A program made the position numbers and the translations under genes. Under the pieces are notes generated by a model. It was not told where the DNA came from, searched no databases, and worked only from the letters and a program-made list of their open reading frames with translations. From contig JAMXDE010000035.1 of assembly GCA_026770025.1 (NCBI GenBank), positions 124,001-188,000 on the forward strand: a stretch of 64,000 bases of DNA. The letters run 5' to 3'. Source of the stretch: Craspedostauros australis. Its lineage: Eukaryota; Bacillariophyta; Bacillariophyceae; Mastogloiales; Achnanthaceae. This document shows, piece after piece, positions 57,704 to 64,000 of this stretch (positions are counted from its first letter, which is position 1; each line of letters begins with the position of its first letter).

Positions 57704-58462
57704 ATGCCCCGCCACGACAGCAACCACGGCGGCGACGACGACAAGGGCAACTGCTCGTACTACAGCAAGTTCGGCGCCTGCCGCAACTTCGACCGCTGCA
57801 GCCGATCGCACCACAAGCCCGCGTTCTCCACCACCATCCTCGTCAAGCACCTCTACCGCCACCCCGCGCGCTACAACAAGACAGCCACGCCCGAGGAAAA
57901 CCTAGAGCACTTCTACTCATTCTTCGAGGACCTATACCTGGAATTCGCCAAGCACGGCAGAATCGACGAACTCTGCGTCGTCGACAACCTCAGCGACTAC
58001 CTCCTGGGACACGTCTACTGCAAGTTCAAGCTAGAGGAGGACGCCTCCGACGCCCTGCAGGCCATGAACGGCCGCTACTACGATGGCCGCAAGATGAACA
58101 TGGAGTACAGTCCCGTCACGGACCTGCGCGACGCCAAATGCAGGGATTTCACGGATGGCTACTGCACGCGAGGTCCCACCTGCAGCTTCCTGCATGCCAA
58201 GCCCGTGCCCAGCTGTCTCGTCAGATCGCTGCGGGACGAGGCAACGCATCACGACGATGCGCAACGAAAACGCCGGCGTCGAGAACGCCGTGGTGAACAT
58301 CGCACCAGTCGTCACAAACGGCGACGCGATGAGGATGAAGACGATGATCGACGCAGCAGCAAGTATTCACGTCGTCGTCGGCATCGATCGCCGTCCCACG
58401 AATCCGATGACAATTCATCCTCGTCGCATGACGACAGCAGTGATGATGATCGATCACATTGA
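57704..58462 (+). CDS. U2AF35-like splicing factor (U2AF small subunit, 252 aa)
   Basis: It recognises the AG at the 3' splice site together with the large U2AF subunit, in the nucleus. The domain order is diagnostic. The first CCCH zinc finger is C17-x8-C26-x5-C32-x3-H36. An RRM of the UHM type follows (about residues 43-143; FYSFFEDLYLEFAKHG, GHVYCKFKLEEDASDALQAMNGRYYDGRKM). The second CCCH finger is CRDFTDGYC...CSFLH from residue 146, and an Arg-rich, then Ser/Asp-rich RS-like tail completes it. The length is typical of the family. The first 13 residues are a polar extension with DDDK. The start is the ATG directly before this block. No intron interrupts it. Confidence 0.95.
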   Translation: MPRHDSNHGGDDDKGNCSYYSKFGACRNFDRCSRSHHKPAFSTTILVKHLYRHPARYNKTATPEENLEHFYSFFEDLYLEFAKHGRIDELCVVDNLSDYLLGHVYCKFKLEEDASDALQAMNGRYYDGRKMNMEYSPVTDLRDAKCRDFTDGYCTRGPTCSFLHAKPVPSCLVRSLRDEATHHDDAQRKRRRRERRGEHRTSRHKRRRDEDEDDDRRSSKYSRRRRHRSPSHESDDNSSSSHDDSSDDDRSH

Positions 58463-60818
58463 CCGCAGAATCCGGAGCACTCATATTGGCACGTGTATGT
58501 ATGGCATGCACATACTGTGCTCGATCGGTGCTCTACTCTGCTAGAGAGGACTGCATGCAAGTTCAACGGAATCCAGACATCGGGGGCAAGACTACGCACA
58601 ACAGCAAGCAATACGCAATACGGAAGACGCAATATTTATTAATGTATAATACGTTACACCAGCCGCAGACACAGCTGCGCAACAAACTTCAAGGGATATC
58701 GCACAACTGGAAGACAACAACAACGAATGGCTTAATCTTAGTGCAGTACAGGACTGCTCTTGCACCATGCTTTCGTCCGGTGCAACTGCATGGTCGCAAC
58801 CAGCGGTATTCGACTCTGTCCGAACAACGCCGCGCTGTTGGCAGCGATGCCATGGCCACACATCACCATCAACAGACCTTCAAGGTGTGCGGGGAAAGTC
58901 CACACCTGCGCCAAGAATCGAGGCTCGTCCAAAGAACGCTGGTGAGCGACGACGCCGTTGCGTCCGGATGTCCAGGCGAAGAGGAAGTGATTGTGAACAA
59001 TCTATGGCAGACGGGACATGATCGGGGGGACAGGCCTGGATGAGTTGGATTGTATTCTACAAAGCAATACCATAGTATGCGAGGGGAGTGCCAGATATGG
59101 ATACTCGTATGGTATGCACCAGACAGGTAGGTGAGGAATTGCACGTGCATCACACCATACGAGTACAACTATGGCACGTGACGAGTATAATACAATAAAA
59201 TATAATACAATATTACAATAGATAATAATAGATCCCAGTAAGAGAATAGAGAGTACTCTGGAGAACAGAACGCAAGGGATGAAGAAGTATTCTACTGTAT
59301 GCCACTTTGCCGTGCCGCATAGTGCCATAGAAGAATACTCGAGACAGTGAGGCACTGTGGTGTTGTCAGCTGGGTTGGTGGGTATGGTCTGGTCCCACAG
59401 TTCGTACTCGTAGGTCGTAGGTAGTACGAGTATGATGTAATAGGTCGTATTATAATAATAGTTCGTGCGAGTATCCGTGGTGATGCTGAATTGGAATGTG
59501 TGGGGTGCGCGGTTGCGTGGTTGGCAACAGGGGTTGGGGTGCAAAAAAAGGTTTGCTTCTCTTCGATTATGCGTGTCATTCTTGCTCAGAGACCATGCTA
59601 ATCTTCTCTGTATAATATAAGCTATTGTTTGATGTCCTCGGTCAAAGACCGGGACAACACACATCATCCAATTGACATATCAATACCTTTGATGCGAGGC
59701 TCCACCTGACTTCGACAAAAACCCTCCCCATTCCACCCCTTTCCAAAGTCGCACCGTCGCACTCATCTCCTTGGCATTAGACACGCCCTTGTGCGTATCT
59801 GTACGGTACCACACCATACCATACCATACCATACCATACCATACCATACCATACCATACCATAAATGAATACATAATCGCACTAGCATGTTGCAGACAAC
59901 ATCCGCCTTTCATTTCTACTACTCACCATGTTCTACTCATACATTTTCCTCTCCTTCCTTGTCTTTGAGCGCCTTTCCACGACTTGTCACGCTTTGCGCT
60001 CCGTCCTACCATACCCCCACTGTCCAGGTGCTCCCTTTCCACTCACATATTCGTAGTACTTGTACGTACAGCATGGCGCGAGGTGATCAGCCGCAAGATG
60101 TATTGCCAACATCATCACCCTGGACCAATCATACCTTCTACTGCCAGCTGTCTCTTCCTCTTCGGAAATCAAGCCAGCCATACGCCCAAGCACCCATGTG
60201 TCCATGTGCTCATGTCGGTCAAGTGTTCTCGTGGGTTTGCATCTGGCAACGGTAGTCCTCAACATTCCTCCTCTCATTCGTCAGTGACGGAGAGCAAACT
60301 GAAGAGCAACTCTGATGGAGACGTCGACGAACGAGCGTCGAGGATGACAAGTGCTCATCTGCGCCTGAATTGCATCACATGATAAGTCGTACACCAAAGA
60401 CCAATATAGCCACATCCTGTCCGGTTCGAATGGACAACCACACGGAACCCATCTTTCCTGTTGTTCTGCAACTCACAAGTTGACACCCAAGTTGACACCC
60501 AAGTCGATGCCAAAGAACAGAAGAAAGGCAAACTGTCGCTCCAGGCTTCGTCCACCACCACCATGTTGCGTGAACGGAATGGTCAAGACACTCTGACACC
60601 GACTGCACTTGCGTCCTGGAAGACGTGCGTTGCGGTTCATGCAGCTCGTAGGATCGCACAGTATAGAAGCTGTGCAGCCGTTCGGCCTGTGGGATGATTT
60701 TCTGGAATGTTGGCATACTGTGCAGTGCCTATTCTACATCGCCGGTCGCAGTGAACATCACCTGTGTCACCAAGACGATCCATGATCCCTTGCGTTCCAT
60801 TGTGGCTTCTCAGTATCC
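58463..60818. other. 2.4 kb without recognisable genes
   Basis: AT-rich short repeats occur at 59187-59235 (AATATAATACAATATTAC-like). Palindromic GTACTCGTA/ATACGAGTA motifs occur at 59100-59470. A pentanucleotide array lies at 59814-59864. Short ORFs on both strands are not supported by any domain. Confidence 0.45.
59814..59864. repeat. (CATAC)n pentanucleotide microsatellite
   Basis: About ten perfect copies of the 5-bp unit CATAC in non-coding sequence. Confidence 0.9.
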
Positions 60819-61283
60819 GTGGTAGCTGGTGGTTATGGTTGTCTGGCACAGTTGGTAACGACTACGATCACAATCACAATCACTGCTGCGATGATGCTGT
60901 TGGGGTGCGCAACTGTCGCGCTGGGTAGAACAGATCAGACCGAGCCGGAGGCTGGTGGATACCCGAGTAGAGGGGTTGTTGGAGAAGATAGCGAGGCCTC
61001 CACTGAGCAACAAAATTATGTTATCAATGAGATTCTTCAAGCTGTTGATGGTGTCCGAATCGATGATGACGATTCGATAGTGGATTTGTCGAGACGAGCA
61101 CGGAACAGACGCTGCAGCTGGAGGTGCTACGCCTACTATACATGCGTTCCATTCCGCGCTGGTGCGCTTCCACTGGTGCCGTTGGGATCTTGGTTGTGCC
61201 TGGTGTACGATCTGCTCCATCCTGAAGGTGACATGGAATGGAACTACACAAGAAAGAAGCCAGGGTGTGGTCGGTGGCGGTGA
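60819..61283 (+). CDS. possible small secreted protein (154 aa), doubtful
   Basis: I do not recognise it. The N-terminal region has a hydrophobic stretch (ITITITAAMMLLGCATVALG, residues about 17-36) that could act as a signal peptide or anchor. A polar acidic middle follows, then a Cys-containing end (RRCSWRCYAYYTC). The frame is only moderately long and overlapping ORFs exist on the minus strand, so it may be spurious. Confidence 0.3.
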   Translation: MVAGGYGCLAQLVTTTITITITAAMMLLGCATVALGRTDQTEPEAGGYPSRGVVGEDSEASTEQQNYVINEILQAVDGVRIDDDDSIVDLSRRARNRRCSWRCYAYYTCVPFRAGALPLVPLGSWLCLVYDLLHPEGDMEWNYTRKKPGCGRWR

Positions 61284-62166
61284 CTTTCATGCAAGGTCGT
61301 CTCTTGCTCCCATCATACTTTGTCCATGCTTTGCCCGATTTTGGTTCATGCTTTGTTCATGACCTCTAAACGTTCTTCCGCGGTAGGCATGATGGCACTG
61401 CAGATGCATTCATGTATACTCTCTATCCTCTATTCTTCATTGCCGAATTTCTCGTTTTGACCCATTTCGGCCTTGGTCCGGGCGATGCTCGTATCGGCGC
61501 GGAAGGATCCCTGTTCGACGCAAATGATGCTCTGTTGTCACCATAGCCCTGATACACAACATGCTACTATAGTGCATCGTTGTTCAACGATTTCATGTTG
61601 TCCGATTTCAAATCGGCAGAAAACTGAACAACCTCGCTGAATGATAGTCTCTACACTTGTCGTGTAGAGTGCCAATGATCTGCCTCATTCAATTGGTCAG
61701 TCCGTCGGCGGGTCCTCAATGTTGGTTTTGAGACGTGTGCGTCGACAGAAGCGACCGTTGAAAACTGTTTCGGTTGCCAACCAACGAAGACAACAGAACA
61801 AACTCTGTCAACGTTCAGCGTCCCACGCTCTACACACATCACATCTGGACGCACATCACCATCTCCGCGCGTCAGGAGCGTTGTCACTATTGCCACCATT
61901 GCCACCATCACCATTGAGCATCTCTTCTACTTCCTCCATTCTCGAGCTCGGAAGATCACCGTCCTCATTCACTCTACTTTTCATCGAGGGCGAACGCATC
62001 ATCATCGACGACTACAGCGCAAATACGAGCATGGAGGACGCAAGTTCCTGCCTGTAGAGCGGACACCGTCATCCACGATCATTCATCCGCGGTGGTGTGG
62101 CCAAAGCGACTTCGAGTCAATCGGTGGGAACTATCAACAGTACTCGTGACAACAGTCGCCATCACC
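61284..62166. other. intergenic, 5' of the GT47 gene
   Basis: The 112-codon plus-strand ORF at 61719-62057 has no recognisable domain. An inverted repeat GTTGTTCAACGATTTCATGTTGTCC lies near 61577-61603. The promoter and leader of the downstream gene are expected here. Confidence 0.35.
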
Positions 62167-64000
62167 ATGATGACCATGGGCAATGGCATTCACCATCACA
62201 AGCGCTATGGAATGAATGATGGATCTCCCGAAGCAACCGAGACCAATTTGGGTGCAGCAGTAGCAGCAAAGCCGACAACAGCAAGAGGAGGCATCCTATT
62301 CGCCCATGACGTTGCACCCAAGTCGTCTTGGCTACGACAGCTTCGTACAACAGCCCACAGACTACGCGTGATAATGGTTTTGGTTGCGGTCGCAGTGGTG
62401 ACCAATGTTAGTACATTGGACATGTCACAGTACATGGTCGATGAAAGCATCATTGATCTGACTTCGATACCCAGCGAGGCCTTGAACACAACTGCGCAAT
62501 CCTCTGCCCCAGCACGTTCGTCATCTCAACCAGAGATAGTTCCACCGTCAATCTCTGTGGGATCTCAGCGACAGGTGCGACCACAGCCACAACAGCAACA
62601 GCAAAATTGGAATAATGACACGTCCAGAAACTCACATCGACCATTCACATCGAGGCTGCGGGACAAGCAACCAAGGAAGCAACCAAGGAAGAAGATCACA
62701 CTCGCAAAGGCGGTGGCGATTTACCAGCACATGACACATGTGGCAACAGATTTGTCTTCGCAACTGGACACGCAATGTGCAGCAGATCCCAACACCGCGG
62801 CAACTCTGTCAAAAATCATCCTTCCCGCATTTGACTGTCTGAGCAAGACTTCATCTACCATGACGCATGACTCTTTGGTCTATCCCATCGCCGACGCCCA
62901 TGCACATTTCAACCAGATTCGAGTGACGCTTTTGGAATGGGCACAACACCAAAAACACAAGTATCATAGAGCGGCACGCCACAAGGGCCCTTGGATCGAG
63001 AACCATTTCATCTCGCATTTTGAGACCTTATACGACGAGAGGATTCAGAGCATGTTGCTTTCATCACCAAGACGAGAAGAACCTGGATTGAAACAGTTTT
63101 GCCTCTTCGAACTCTTCGGTCCGTACATTCCCATTTTCATTCCATGGACTGATCATTGGATGCGAGGTCCAAAGAAGCAGCCTCCAGGTCTGTGGCCAAA
63201 ACTACGATCCATACTGCGACCAGACGTTCCTTACATCGTGGTGTCACAGAACGACGATGGTCTTTTGGCAACCTACCCCAACCTTTCCATGAGCGACATC
63301 CCCAACGTGCTCGTTTTATCAGCAGGTGGGTACGGGCATGTACCGATACCGTTGTTCAAGCAGACAGAGGCTCCCTTGCTCAATCGCACATTCCCACCTC
63401 CAACGCAAAATCCTGACGAAGACAAAGAAGAGCGACCGTTTCGCAAAGATCCGACAAATCGAACGTACGTCACCTCATACGTCGGCAGCCAAAGCAATTC
63501 GCCAATGGATATGAGGCGTCAGATGATCGGACGATTGCAACGCCTTGACCCTGATCCTGAGGCACGAGCAATCAACAACAGCACGCTCAAGATATTCACA
63601 TCTTTCTACGGATCTGCGTGGAGAGACATCATGGCCGACTCCTGCTTCTCCTTCTGTCCGCGCGGTTATGGACGAACATCGTACCATGTCATGGAGACCC
63701 TGCAGATGGGCTTGATTCCGATCCAGGTTTACCTGGACATACCATGGATCCCATACATCGACTTGATGGAGCGAGAGGAGATGATCATCACCATCAAGCA
63801 TGGCTTCGTGGACAAGTTTATGCGAGAGACACTTCTGACCTCGCTTTCATCACCATCAGTAGCAGCACAGAACAAGAGCTGGACTTTCGAGAAGATTCGC
63901 GAAGCAGAGCAGCGCATCCTGTCGTACCGACAAAGCCATTTCACACCTGAAGGTGCCATGAACCAGATCCAAGCCTTCATGTTGGACCCGTCGACATCGG
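62167..64000 (+). CDS. exostosin-like (GT47) glycosyltransferase, 3' end outside the window
   Basis: The frame is open for at least 611 codons and has no stop before the window edge. The topology is type II membrane: a polar N-terminus with HHHKR, then a hydrophobic segment at about residues 65-82 (VIMVLVAVAVVTN), a Gln/Pro/Ser-rich stem, and a lumenal catalytic region. The exostosin signature is seen as DSCFSFCPRGYGRTSYH (C at residue 493) followed by ETLQMGLIPIQVYLDIPWIPY. Upstream, FCLFELFGPYIPIF, PYIVVSQNDDG and VLSAGGYGHVPIP fit the N-terminal half of the family. Such enzymes act in the Golgi on polysaccharides or glycoproteins. The donor and acceptor cannot be told. Start chosen at the first of three nearby in-frame ATGs (62167, 62170, 62176). 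Confidence 0.85.
   Translation, partial: MMTMGNGIHHHKRYGMNDGSPEATETNLGAAVAAKPTTARGGILFAHDVAPKSSWLRQLRTTAHRLRVIMVLVAVAVVTNVSTLDMSQYMVDESIIDLTSIPSEALNTTAQSSAPARSSSQPEIVPPSISVGSQRQVRPQPQQQQQNWNNDTSRNSHRPFTSRLRDKQPRKQPRKKITLAKAVAIYQHMTHVATDLSSQLDTQCAADPNTAATLSKIILPAFDCLSKTSSTMTHDSLVYPIADAHAHFNQIRVTLLEWAQHQKHKYHRAARHKGPWIENHFISHFETLYDERIQSMLLSSPRREEPGLKQFCLFELFGPYIPIFIPWTDHWMRGPKKQPPGLWPKLRSILRPDVPYIVVSQNDDGLLATYPNLSMSDIPNVLVLSAGGYGHVPIPLFKQTEAPLLNRTFPPPTQNPDEDKEERPFRKDPTNRTYVTSYVGSQSNSPMDMRRQMIGRLQRLDPDPEARAINNSTLKIFTSFYGSAWRDIMADSCFSFCPRGYGRTSYHVMETLQMGLIPIQVYLDIPWIPYIDLMEREEMIITIKHGFVDKFMRETLLTSLSSPSVAAQNKSWTFEKIREAEQRILSYRQSHFTPEGAMNQIQAFMLDPSTS

Noticed and set aside
60415..60440. GGTTCGAAT, resembling a tRNA B box
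   Set aside because: No A box, acceptor stem or anticodon arm could be drawn around it.

Overview
Nuclear DNA of a stramenopile alga, most probably a diatom. The evidence is a DUF6824-type protein (31.6-33.3 kb; the family is greatly expanded in diatoms), a Ty1/copia element of the diatom style, a PIF/Harbinger DNA transposon, and eukaryotic genes with few short GT-AG introns (U2AF35-like splicing factor, Elongin-B-like ubiquitin fold, exostosin-type GT47 glycosyltransferase). No bacterial operons, tRNA, rRNA or CRISPR were seen.

The left half (about 0.9-30.8 kb) is a nest of mobile DNA. Two diverged but colinear ~150-bp sequences lie as an inverted pair at 882-1030 and 23081-23229. Their outer 38 bp are nearly identical and both are flanked by ATAA, so they may be the ends of one large DNA transposon. 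Between them are a DDE-type transposase gene in two frames (14.6-18.4 kb, broken at a C7 run), a prolyl-oligopeptidase pseudogene (18.7-21.6 kb), degenerate TTAGGG repeats (22.3-22.6 kb) and a CACACCA satellite (5.25-5.6 kb). A complete, very young copia element (6087-14596; identical 712-bp LTRs, TSD TCGAC) sits just upstream of the transposase ORF. Immediately to the right is a complete 7,453-bp Harbinger-like element (23316-30768; TSD CAG). It has a one-intron DDE transposase with a long Arg/Gly repeat arm, three other ORFs, and a striking 9-copy array of TAGTTTCAAC at exactly 20-bp spacing near each end.

The right half (31-64 kb) is host gene space. From left to right: the DUF6824 gene (+); a disordered Gln/Asn-rich protein with an AT-hook-like tail (-), head to head with an Elongin-B-like gene (+) whose start codon is split by its intron; a 780-aa acidic protein (-); a 4,964-aa single-exon repeat protein (-); the U2AF35-like gene (+); and a GT47 gene (+) running off the window. 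The 780-aa and 4,964-aa proteins are neighbours on the same strand and share five copies of a ~50-residue domain I do not recognise. The giant also carries a duplicated ~130-residue domain, nine ~80-residue repeats and about 45 KTLFDALG/KTLAEALG motifs. These two neighbours and the 20-bp array transposon are the most novel-looking contents of the window.
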